DNA of 64,000 bases from Gemmatimonadota bacterium. Its GTDB lineage: Bacteria > Gemmatimonadota > Gemmatimonadetes > Gemmatimonadales > GWC2-71-9. A program made the translations under genes and the position numbers. The notes beneath the pieces are model-generated. The model worked only from the letters and a program-made list of their open reading frames with translations. It was not told where the DNA came from and made no database searches. Location of the stretch: assembly GCA_016720805.1 (NCBI GenBank), contig JADKJZ010000003.1, forward strand, positions 62,001 through 126,000. Reading direction: 5' to 3'. This document shows positions 16,964-24,233 of the stretch, piece after piece (position 1 is the first letter of the stretch; every line of letters starts with the position of its first letter).

Positions 16964-18054
16964 CGACGCAGTCCCCGCCGGTCCTCTCCCTCGACGCCGT
17001 CTCCCGTCGCTTCGGCAGCACCGTGGCGGTCGACGGCGTCTCGCTTGCCGTGGCACCGGGAGAATTCTTCTCGCTCCTCGGCCCATCGGGATGCGGCAAG
17101 ACCACCACGCTGCGCCTGATTGCCGGCTTCGAGCACCCCGATGCCGGGCGGGTGCAGATGCTCGGCGAGGACGTCACTTCGCGTCGGCCGTACGAGCGGC
17201 CGATCGGGATGGTCTTCCAGAGCTACGCGATCTTTCCCCACTTGAGCGTCGCCGGCAACGTGGCCTTCGGGCTTGAGGAGCGGCGTGTCCCGAAGGGCGA
17301 GGTGGCAGGTCGCGTCGCGCGCGCACTCGAACTGGTGCGACTGGCCCCGAGTGAGTTCGCCCATCGACGCCCCGCCGAGCTCTCGGGCGGCCAGCGTCAG
17401 CGCGTGGCCCTCGCGCGTGCCCTGGTGCTGGAACCGCCGATCCTCCTCCTCGATGAACCGCTCGCCGCCCTCGACCTGCAGCTCCGCAAGGAGATGCAGC
17501 TCGAGCTCAAGGCGCTCAACCGTCGACTCGGCATCACCTTCATCCTCGTCACGCACGACCAGGAAGAGGCGCTGGTGATGTCGGATCGGATCGCGGTGAT
17601 GCATGCCGGACGCGTCGAGCAGCTCGGGACGCCGGCCGAGATCTACGAGGCGCCGCGGACCGCGTTCGTGGCGGAGTTCATCGGGGAGGCGAATTTCTTT
17701 GCAGGGGCGGTGGAGGAGGGTGACACCGTGCGGCAGCAGGATGGCTTCACCTGGCGGCTACCGGCCGGGGCACGGGTGAGGGGTGAGGGGGTGCGGATTG
17801 CCGTGCGGCCCGAGTGGCTGGACGTGCATCGCCCCGGAGAGAGTCCTGCCGGTGAGAATGTCCTTCGCGGCACGGTGCGTGAGACGATTTTTCTTGGCGA
17901 GACGCTGCACGTGCTGGTGGTCCTCGGAGACGGTCAGGTGGTGCGCGTGGCGCTCCGCAACGAAGGGTTGCTGACCAAGCCGCTGCCGTGGGCCGCTGGC
18001 GAGGCCGTCGAGGTGGCGTGGCACCCGGATGATGCCCAGGTGCTCGAGGCATGA
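16960..18054 (+). CDS. potA: polyamine-type ABC transporter ATPase
   Basis: ATPase of an importer of the spermidine/putrescine class, 364 residues. Walker A at 41-48 (GPSGCGKT), Q loop near 87 (VFQSYAIFP), signature LSGGQ at 141-145, Walker B LLLLDEP at 161-167 with Glu166, and H loop THDQEEAL. A TOBE domain follows ~235-364. The start is GTG, overlapping the iorB stop (GTGA). Codons for ARVRGEG near residue 271 come from a short heptamer array between the ATPase and TOBE parts. The potB ATG overlaps its stop. Substrate specificity cannot be read from the ATPase. Confidence 0.92.
   Translation: MTTQSPPVLSLDAVSRRFGSTVAVDGVSLAVAPGEFFSLLGPSGCGKTTTLRLIAGFEHPDAGRVQMLGEDVTSRRPYERPIGMVFQSYAIFPHLSVAGNVAFGLEERRVPKGEVAGRVARALELVRLAPSEFAHRRPAELSGGQRQRVALARALVLEPPILLLDEPLAALDLQLRKEMQLELKALNRRLGITFILVTHDQEEALVMSDRIAVMHAGRVEQLGTPAEIYEAPRTAFVAEFIGEANFFAGAVEEGDTVRQQDGFTWRLPAGARVRGEGVRIAVRPEWLDVHRPGESPAGENVLRGTVRETIFLGETLHVLVVLGDGQVVRVALRNEGLLTKPLPWAAGEAVEVAWHPDDAQVLEA
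17774..17794. repeat. heptamer array inside potA
   Basis: Three phased 7-nt units, GGGTGAG, GGGTGAG, GGGGTGC. Three copies equal 21 nt, so the reading frame is kept. They encode a Gly/Arg-rich turn between the ATPase and TOBE domains. Confidence 0.55.
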
Positions 18055-18926
18055 GCATGCGCAGGCGGTTGCTCGGCGCGCTGCATCGCGTCCCGGCGCT
18101 CGAGGCGACGGCGGCGCTCCTTCCCGCGGCCGGATGGATGCTGCTCTGGTTCGGCGTGCCGATCGCGATCATGGCGACCTATGCCTTCCGGCCTCGCCAT
18201 CTGCTCGGCGGCGTCTACCCCGGGTGGACCACGAGCTCCGTGGCGCGCCTGCTCGATCCGCTCTACCTCACGATCCTCTCCAAGTCGCTGCTGATCGCCG
18301 CAGTCGCCACGCTGCTGACGCTGCTGCTCGCCTATCCGATTGCGCTGGTGATCGCGCGCGCCACGCGATGGCGCTCGCTGCTGTTGCTGCTGGTGGTGCT
18401 GCCGTTCTGGACCTCGTTCCTCGTGCGCACCTACGCGACGGTCTTCCTGCTGCGGGATACCGGCCCGCTCAACCAGCTGCTGATGGCGCTCGGGATCGTC
18501 ACGGAGCCGATTCCGCTGCTCTACACCACCGGCGCCGTGCTCTTCGGTCTGGTCACGTGCAGCATTCCGTTCGCGGTGCTGCCGATCTATGCCTCGCTCG
18601 AGAAGCTCGACCCCGTGCTCCTCGAGGCCGCGGAGGCGCTGGGCGCAACGGAATGGCGGCGGTTCGTGCGGGTCACCTGGCCGCTCACGTTGCCGGGCGT
18701 GATCGCCGGCGCGCTGCTGGTCTTCATCCCGACCCTCGGCTCGTTCCTCACGTCGGACCTGTTGGGCGGTGCGAAGGTGGTGCTGATCGGCAACCTGATC
18801 CAGAACCAGTTCACCTCGGGCCGCAACTGGCCGTTCGGTTCGGCGCTGGCCTTCCTGTTGATGGCGGTGGTGCTGGTCGGGATGCTGGTGCGACTGCGCT
18901 GGGCGCGCGACGAGTCGCTGGCGTGA
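18051..18926 (+). CDS. potB: polyamine-type ABC transporter permease (PotB-like)
   Basis: Inner-membrane permease of 291 residues with about six helices. The ATPase-coupling EAA loop is EAAEALGATEWRRFVRVTWPLTLPG (near 192-216). PotB-type features include LPFWTSFLVRTYAWV-like LPFWTSFLVRTYATVFLL and IPTLGSFLTSDLLGGAKV. It pairs with the next gene as a heterodimer energised by PotA. Start ATG overlaps the potA stop (ATGA), and its own stop overlaps the potC GTG. Confidence 0.92.
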   Translation: MSMRRRLLGALHRVPALEATAALLPAAGWMLLWFGVPIAIMATYAFRPRHLLGGVYPGWTTSSVARLLDPLYLTILSKSLLIAAVATLLTLLLAYPIALVIARATRWRSLLLLLVVLPFWTSFLVRTYATVFLLRDTGPLNQLLMALGIVTEPIPLLYTTGAVLFGLVTCSIPFAVLPIYASLEKLDPVLLEAAEALGATEWRRFVRVTWPLTLPGVIAGALLVFIPTLGSFLTSDLLGGAKVVLIGNLIQNQFTSGRNWPFGSALAFLLMAVVLVGMLVRLRWARDESLA

Positions 18927-19696
18927 ATCGTCGCCTCGTGGCAACGGTCGCCGGCCTCGGCCTGCTGGCGATGCACTTGCCGCTGCTGCTGCTGATGGCG
19001 TGGAGCTTCAATGCGTCGCGCACCGGGGCGCGCTGGGATGGCTTCACGCTCGGCTGGTATGCCCGATTGCTCGATCGCCCCGACCTGCTCCGCGCGCTCT
19101 GGACCTCGGTCGTGGTCGGCACGATCTCGACGCTGCTCGCCACTGCGCTCGGGACCGGCGCCGCGCTCGCACTCGCACGTGGCCGATTCCGAGGCCGGGC
19201 ACTCTTCGAGGCGCTGCTCGCGGTGCCGATCGTCACGCCAGAAATCGTCGCCGGCATTTCGCTGCTGATCCTGGTGACTGGCCTGGGGATGCCGCTCGGC
19301 CTGCTCACCGTGATCATCGCGCACACGACCTTCTCGCTGCCGTTCACCACGCTGGTCGTGCTGGCGCGGCTCCGCGGCATGGACACCGCACTCGAGGAGG
19401 CGGCGCTCACGCTTGGCGCCGACGAGTGGACCGCCTTCCGCCGCGTGACGCTGCCCCTGCTGATGCCCGGGGTGATCGGCGCAGCGCTGCTGGCGTTCAC
19501 GCTCTCGTTCGACGATTTCGTCATCACCTTCTTCACCGCCGGGCCGGGAACCACCACGCTGCCGCTGATGGTGTACTCGATGGTGCGGCGGACGGTGGAG
19601 CCAAGCGTGAATGCGATCTCCACGCTGCTGGTGGTGGGGACGACGGCGTTGCTGATCGTCGCGGCTCGACTAGGGGGGCTGGGGCCCCGGCGGTGA
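18923..19696 (+). CDS. potC: polyamine-type ABC transporter permease (PotC-like)
   Basis: Second permease, 257 residues, about six helices. The EAA loop is EEAALTLGADEWTAFRRVTLPLLMPG (near 155-180). PotC-like motifs: LPLLLLMAWSFNASR near the start, VTPEIVAGISLLIL and TLSFDDFVITFFTAGPG. The start is a GTG overlapping the potB stop (GTGA). The last codons and the following bases hold GTGAGGG-type heptamers (about 19693-19717) running into the potD start. Confidence 0.9.
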   Translation: MNRRLVATVAGLGLLAMHLPLLLLMAWSFNASRTGARWDGFTLGWYARLLDRPDLLRALWTSVVVGTISTLLATALGTGAALALARGRFRGRALFEALLAVPIVTPEIVAGISLLILVTGLGMPLGLLTVIIAHTTFSLPFTTLVVLARLRGMDTALEEAALTLGADEWTAFRRVTLPLLMPGVIGAALLAFTLSFDDFVITFFTAGPGTTTLPLMVYSMVRRTVEPSVNAISTLLVVGTTALLIVAARLGGLGPRR

Positions 19697-19712
19697 GGGT
19701 GAAGAGTGAGGG

Positions 19713-20870
19713 GTGCGCCGGGACAAGGGCGCAGCACGCTGCGCCCGTACGACCATTCCGCGCCGCGAATTCCTGCTGCATTGCGCCCAGCTGGGGCTGT
19801 CGGCATCGACGGCGTCGCTCCTGCTGGGGTGCATCACCAAGCGGACGCCGCCGCCGAGCGATGAAGCGGCGGCGTCTGCGGCGGGGCCGCTCGAGCGCGA
19901 GCTGCGGATCTTCAACTGGTCCGACTACATCGGCCGCACGACAGTGGCGGACTTCGAGCGCGAGTTCGGCGTCCGGGTCTCGTACGACACCTACGAGAGC
20001 AACGAGGAGCTGCTGGCCAAGCTGGTGGCGGGAGGCGGTGGCTACGACATCATCTGTCCGACCGGATACCTCGTGCCGTTGCTGGCCGAGGCCGGGATGC
20101 TGCAACCGCTCGACCACGGTGTGCTGAGCAACTGGAGCAACCTGTTGCCACTGTTCGCCGGGCAGGGGGTCGACGCGGGAGGCCGGTACGCGATGCCGTA
20201 TCAATGGGGGATGACCGGCGTCGCGTACCGGACCGATCTGGTCGCCGCGCCACCCGAGAGCTGGGGCGCGTTCGCCGATGCGGCGCTGCACGGCCGCTCC
20301 ACGATGCTGGACGACGGGCGCGAAGTCCTGGGCGCGATGCTGCGGTGGCGCGGCGAGTCGCTCAACGCCACCGAGCCCGCGCTCCTCGAGGCGGCGCGGC
20401 AGGACGCGCTGGCGATCAAGCCGAATCTGCGCGCCTACATCTCCGCGCCGGTGAAGGGGCAGTTGATCAGCGGCGACATTTCGGTGGCGCAGCTGTACTT
20501 GAGCGACGCCCGGATGGCGCGCGGCGAGGAATCGCGGGTGGCGTTCACCGTGCCGAAGGAAGGCTCAACGCTCTACGCCGACTACTTCGCGATCCCGCGC
20601 GATGCGCCGAATCGGCGTGCGGCGCACGCCTTCCTGAACTACGTGTTGCGAGCAGATGTTGGGGCGGCGATCAGCAACGAAGGGGGCGGCGCCTCACCGA
20701 ATGGCGCCGCGCTGCCGCTCCTGACCGACCCGGTGCCGCCACCGGACGCGGCGCTGCAGGCGCGGCTGGAATTCCAGCGCGACCTCGGCGCGGCGACCGA
20801 CCTGTGGGACCGGATGGACGGAGGTGAAGGCGGGGTAGTCGTTGCCGCGCGTGTCACGGCACCAGGGTGA
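19713..20870 (+). CDS. potD: polyamine-type ABC transporter substrate-binding lipoprotein (PotD-like)
   Basis: Solute-binding protein that should deliver substrate to PotBC. A Tat-type motif (IPRREFLLHCAQLG) is followed by a lipobox (SLLLGC), so it is probably a Tat lipoprotein, like IorB. Family motifs: LRIFNWSDYIGRTTVADFEREFG, YDIICPTGYLVPLLAEAG, YAMPYQWGMTGVAYRTD, GDISVAQLYLSDARMA and YADYFAIPRDAPN. The chosen start is GTG 19713. Residues ~5-14 (KGAARCARTT) are encoded by a GCACGC-core palindrome, so an insertion probably remade the start region. The 3' end overlaps the convergent vapC end by 17 nt. Confidence 0.87.
   Translation: MRRDKGAARCARTTIPRREFLLHCAQLGLSASTASLLLGCITKRTPPPSDEAAASAAGPLERELRIFNWSDYIGRTTVADFEREFGVRVSYDTYESNEELLAKLVAGGGGYDIICPTGYLVPLLAEAGMLQPLDHGVLSNWSNLLPLFAGQGVDAGGRYAMPYQWGMTGVAYRTDLVAAPPESWGAFADAALHGRSTMLDDGREVLGAMLRWRGESLNATEPALLEAARQDALAIKPNLRAYISAPVKGQLISGDISVAQLYLSDARMARGEESRVAFTVPKEGSTLYADYFAIPRDAPNRRAAHAFLNYVLRADVGAAISNEGGGASPNGAALPLLTDPVPPPDAALQARLEFQRDLGAATDLWDRMDGGEGGVVVAARVTAPG
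19727..19746 (+). repeat. GCAYGC-core palindrome, copy 2, in potD 5' end
   Basis: Arms GGGCGCAGCA and CGCTGCGCCC, palindromic except at the centre, followed by GTAC. It lies within the first codons of potD and supplies about seven residues ahead of the Tat motif. Confidence 0.75.
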
Positions 20871-21265
20871 TGGTGCGGCGATCGAGCGGTCGGAGCACGC
20901 TGAAGTGCCGACGGTCGGTGGTCAGGATCTCTCGGGCGCCGAGCCGTTCGGCCGTCGCGAGCACCGTCGCGTCGACGAAGCCGAGCGGAAGGTCGGCATA
21001 CTCCCGCATCAGCGCGGTGGCCCGCGCGACGTCCTCGGCCTCGAGTGGTTCGGTGATGAACTCCCCCTCGGCGACCGCGCGAATGAACGCCTGCTCGGCC
21101 GCCGAGCTGATGCGGGTCTGGAGCAGATAGCTGACTTCAGGCAGCACGGTGACCGGAACGACCACGTGCCGTGGTTCCGCACCCCACCACCCCACCACCC
21201 GTTGATGCCACGCGTCTCCCTTGTCAATCAGGGCATAGAGTGGCCCGGTCGGCGACGGTGGTCAC
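20854..21265 (-). CDS. vapC: VapC-type PIN toxin, apparent N-terminal frameshift
   Basis: PIN-domain RNase of a VapBC module. The expected start is the GTG at 21265, overlapping the antitoxin stop (GTGA) and giving Val-Thr-Thr-Val-Ala-Asp, where the Asp is the first catalytic acid. The frame then fails. One frame over, the family sequence resumes as GPLYALIDKGDAWHQRVV and continues to the end: PVTVLPEVSYLL (Glu), GFVDATVLATAERLG (Asp) and ILTTDRRHFSVLRP (Asp). A net 1-nt shift near 21247 breaks the gene. An internal start at 21198 would lose the first acid and probably activity. Sequencing error is the main alternative. It overlaps the convergent potD end. Confidence 0.65.
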
Positions 21266-21501
21266 GCGTGCGGATCGGGCCAGAGGAGCTCATCGACGCG
21301 TTCAGCCGTGTCACGGTGTTCGCTGGTGAACTGACCGGCGATCGCGGGGAGCGCAGTGCCCGACACCGGGGCATCGAGGTACCGGCTTACGGCTTCGCGG
21401 ACGAGCATGGCCGCGCTGACCCCCTGCCGCTGGGCGGTCCGCTGCAGCCGCTGGAGGGTCTGTTCGTCGAGGAAGATGGTGGTCCGCTTCATGGCATACA
21501 T
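21262..21501 (-). CDS. vapB: VapB-type antitoxin, ribbon-helix-helix
   Basis: Short antitoxin. MKRTTIFLDEQTLQRLQRTAQRQGVSAAMLVREAVSRYL is a ribbon-helix-helix DNA-binding domain; the tail (FTSEHRDTAERVDELLWPD) should wrap the toxin. Starts at 21501 (MYAMKRTT) and 21492 (MKRTT) are both possible; neither has a Shine-Dalgarno sequence. A perfect 18-bp palindrome ends 3 nt before the first ATG, so autorepression is likely. The toxin start overlaps its stop. Confidence 0.85.
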   Translation of the reverse strand: MYAMKRTTIFLDEQTLQRLQRTAQRQGVSAAMLVREAVSRYLDAPVSGTALPAIAGQFTSEHRDTAERVDELLWPDPHA

Positions 21502-21504
21502 GGT

Positions 21505-21522
21505 ACAGCATATATATGCTGT
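21505..21522 (-). promoter_or_regulatory. palindromic operator upstream of vapB
   Basis: ACAGCATATATATGCTGT is a perfect 18-bp palindrome immediately upstream of the antitoxin start. Its AT-rich centre could also contain the -10 box, so VapB binding would block transcription. Ribbon-helix-helix antitoxins typically bind such sites; this instance is inferred. Confidence 0.7.
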
Positions 21523-21546
21523 CCGTCAAGCGGCCCGTACGGCGCG

Positions 21547-24231
21547 CTACTTCGCGGCTTGGTCCACGGCGCGTTTCATCTCCCGAACCCAGTTCGGGAT
21601 GACGCGGAAATAGCCGGGACTCGCCTGCTCGGGGCCTTGGACGTAGATGATGCCACCGTCGTGGGTCGGGACGTTGGACCAGCCGGAGGTGTCGGAGAAA
21701 CGAGGATCGTTGGCCCACTGCACGGGCGCGCCGCTGGGCTCGCCGGTGGTCGGGTTCACGGTGGCGGTGTACCACGAGGCCCCTTGGCGGAAGAGCACAG
21801 TCCTGGGCGAGAGCATCAGCGGCTCGACGCCTTGCGAGGCGATCTGCCACCGCCGCCCTGCAGCGGGGAAGGTGGTCACCATGATCCGGCTGCCGTCCAT
21901 GCTCTGGTAGGCCACCAACTGTCCGGTGGCGGAGACGCTCGGGAAGCGTGCGCCTCTGAGCACGGTGTCCATCGTGGCCGATGCCCGGCGCGGATCGAAG
22001 CGGACCACGAGCGCTCCGAGCCATTCCTGCGCGATCGCCGTGCTGTCGTTCGGATATCCGAGGGCGTCGAAGGTCACGCCAGTGGCCGCGTAACGGGCCA
22101 GCGTATCGGTCGGTGTGCCTGCTCCGGGCGTACCTCGAAGAAGCGACCACTGGTCGCCTGCCCGCGCGGCATAGAGAATGGACTGACCGTCCGGGCTCCA
22201 CATCGGATGCCGGATGATCTCGGCGCGTTGCCAGACAGTGTGTTGCCCGGTGCGCAGGTCGTAGATGCGCAGCTCGTTGAGCGAATTGCCCTGCACGACC
22301 GCCGCCAACCAGCGGCCGTCCCGGCTCAGGTCGTAGCGCTGGAAATGCGCCCCCTCGATCGGGAGGGGCACTGGGGCGGCGTTCGAGATGCGGCGCACCA
22401 AGCGTCCCTTGGTGACGTCGAGGCCCGGCGCGTAGACCAGCGTGCCATTCTCGGAGACGTCGAAGTGCGCCTCACCGATCGATTCCCGGCGGATGCCCGG
22501 GACCAGCGGGACGGCTCGCTGGACCAGGCGGGTCTCTGGGTCGAAGTTCGCCCCGGTGAGCACGCCGTCCGGGCTGATGAAGACGAGGTAGCGCTCGTCG
22601 ATGATGCGAAACTCGGAGCCGGCAAGCGGGCCGCCAGGCGTGCCATCGCCCTGCAGGGTGCGTACCTCGTATGTGGAGTCGGTCTCGAGGTCGATCATCC
22701 GCGCCGCTCCGTTGAAGCCGCAGAGCAATTCCTTCATCGACGGGGCCCAGGTGCCGAGTGGACAGCGGACGATGGAGCGTTCACGTGGCTCGCCACCACC
22801 GAGCTTGATCCAGAGCGCCCGGTCGCCATCGGAGCCGAGCGCGAGGAGTTGGTCGGCGGAGATCCAGTCGAGCATGCGCCCATCGAGGAGCGTTGCCAAG
22901 GGACGGGGCTCCCCTCCGGCGACCGACACCACCATCACCTGATTGCCGGCGAAGTACGCGACCTGGGTGCCGTCGGGTGACACGCGCGGGACGCTTGCCC
23001 CGGTGGTCCCGGGGAATGGTCGGGTGTCGTCGGTGAGCAGGCTGCGATACCAGAGCAAGGCCACCGAGTCAGGCTGCAGGGCGACGTACACGGCGAAGTC
23101 GCCGGTGGGGGCAATCGACACGGTCCGGCCGACTGCGCCGTAGGTCGCGTAGCTCGAGCTCGTGTTGATGAAGGAGACTCGGGCGCTGTCGGGTGTCGCG
23201 ACGTCGTAGACAGCAGGGCCGGCGCTCGCCGTGGTACCGCCACGCCGGCCCAGGAGCCAGCCACCCGCGAGGCACAGGGCGGCCAGCGTCACCCCCGCGA
23301 CGACGTAGCCGCGCCGCTGCCCGGGGCTGGGGGCCACCGGTCGCGCGGCCGAGCGGGTCGTCGCGCGCGCCGTCGTGCCGCCCGCCAGAGCCGCGGCAAA
23401 TTCTGCAGCAGTGGCGAAGCGGTCGGCCGGGAGCTTCTCGAGCGCGGTCAGGACCGCGTCCTCGACCGCCTCGGAGATGGTGCTGCGCGTGCGCGAGAGC
23501 CCCGACGGCTTTTCGGTGAGCACCTTGGCCACGATCGCCTGCGCGGTGGAGCCGGTGAAGGGCGGGTCACCGATCAACATCTCGTAGGTGACGCAGCCGA
23601 GGGCATAGACGTCGGAGCGCGCGCTGATCTCGCGCTCGCCCATCGCCTGCTCGGGACTCATGTAATGGGGCGTGCCGAGGGACATCCCGGTCTCGGTCAT
23701 CCGGGAGCCACCGGCCCTGCTCGCGGCGAGGGCGATGCCGAAGTCGGCGACCAATGCCTGCCCTTCGTGCAGCAGGATGTTCTCGGGCTTGATGTCGCGA
23801 TGGATCACGCCGCGCCGGTGGGCGTAGTCCAGCGCCGACGCCACCTCGCTCGCGATCCGCACCGCCTCGCCGATCGGCAGCTGCTTCTCGCGGTCAAGCC
23901 GGTCGCGCAGTGTCTCGCCCTCGATGAAGGGCATCACATAGAAGAGGTAGGGGCGAGGCATGCCTCGCCCCTCGTCGTCCCCAGCGGTGCCCGAATCGAA
24001 GAGCGGCAGGATGTGCGGATGCTGCAGGTTCGCGGTGGTCTTGATCTCGGTGAGGAAGCGATCGGCCCCGATCACGGCAGCGAGTTCGGGGCGCAGCACC
24101 TTGATGGCGACATCGCGGTCGTGCTTGAGGTCGCGCGCGAGATAGACGGTGGCCATGCCGCCGGCGCCGAGCTCGCGCTCGATGGTGTAGCGGTCGGCGA
24201 GGGCCGTGATGAGTCGATCTGGCGCGCTCAC
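21547..24231 (-). CDS. Ser/Thr protein kinase with C-terminal PD40 propeller
   Basis: Receptor-like kinase, about 894 residues. Kinase domain ~14-280: GAGGMATVY P-loop, Lys44 in DVAIKVLRP, VIHRDIKPEN, and DFGIAL, then MSPEQAMGE. A transmembrane segment lies near 325-345 (YVVAGVTLAALCLAGGWLLG). The extracytoplasmic part is a WD40-like/PD40 propeller (VSPDGTQVAYFAGNQ, DLSRDGRWLAAVVQG, MWSPDGQSILYAARAG). Start is GTG 24231, 2 nt after the amidohydrolase stop. About nine residues between DSGTAG and YLFYVMPF have no counterpart in the neighbouring kinases; most come from a 24-bp palindrome. Last gene of a four-gene minus-strand operon. Confidence 0.9.
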   Translation of the reverse strand: MSAPDRLITALADRYTIERELGAGGMATVYLARDLKHDRDVAIKVLRPELAAVIGADRFLTEIKTTANLQHPHILPLFDSGTAGDDEGRGMPRPYLFYVMPFIEGETLRDRLDREKQLPIGEAVRIASEVASALDYAHRRGVIHRDIKPENILLHEGQALVADFGIALAASRAGGSRMTETGMSLGTPHYMSPEQAMGEREISARSDVYALGCVTYEMLIGDPPFTGSTAQAIVAKVLTEKPSGLSRTRSTISEAVEDAVLTALEKLPADRFATAAEFAAALAGGTTARATTRSAARPVAPSPGQRRGYVVAGVTLAALCLAGGWLLGRRGGTTASAGPAVYDVATPDSARVSFINTSSSYATYGAVGRTVSIAPTGDFAVYVALQPDSVALLWYRSLLTDDTRPFPGTTGASVPRVSPDGTQVAYFAGNQVMVVSVAGGEPRPLATLLDGRMLDWISADQLLALGSDGDRALWIKLGGGEPRERSIVRCPLGTWAPSMKELLCGFNGAARMIDLETDSTYEVRTLQGDGTPGGPLAGSEFRIIDERYLVFISPDGVLTGANFDPETRLVQRAVPLVPGIRRESIGEAHFDVSENGTLVYAPGLDVTKGRLVRRISNAAPVPLPIEGAHFQRYDLSRDGRWLAAVVQGNSLNELRIYDLRTGQHTVWQRAEIIRHPMWSPDGQSILYAARAGDQWSLLRGTPGAGTPTDTLARYAATGVTFDALGYPNDSTAIAQEWLGALVVRFDPRRASATMDTVLRGARFPSVSATGQLVAYQSMDGSRIMVTTFPAAGRRWQIASQGVEPLMLSPRTVLFRQGASWYTATVNPTTGEPSGAPVQWANDPRFSDTSGWSNVPTHDGGIIYVQGPEQASPGYFRVIPNWVREMKRAVDQAAK
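23949..23972 (-). repeat. GCATGC-core palindrome, copy 3, inside kinase gene
   Basis: Perfect 24-bp palindrome with arms AGGGGCGAGGCA and TGCCTCGCCCCT. On the coding strand it is followed by AC, so it ends in CTAC like the other copies. It encodes Glu-Gly-Arg-Gly-Met-Pro-Arg-Pro in a surface loop ahead of the kinase hinge. Confidence 0.85.
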
Positions 24232-24233
24232 GC

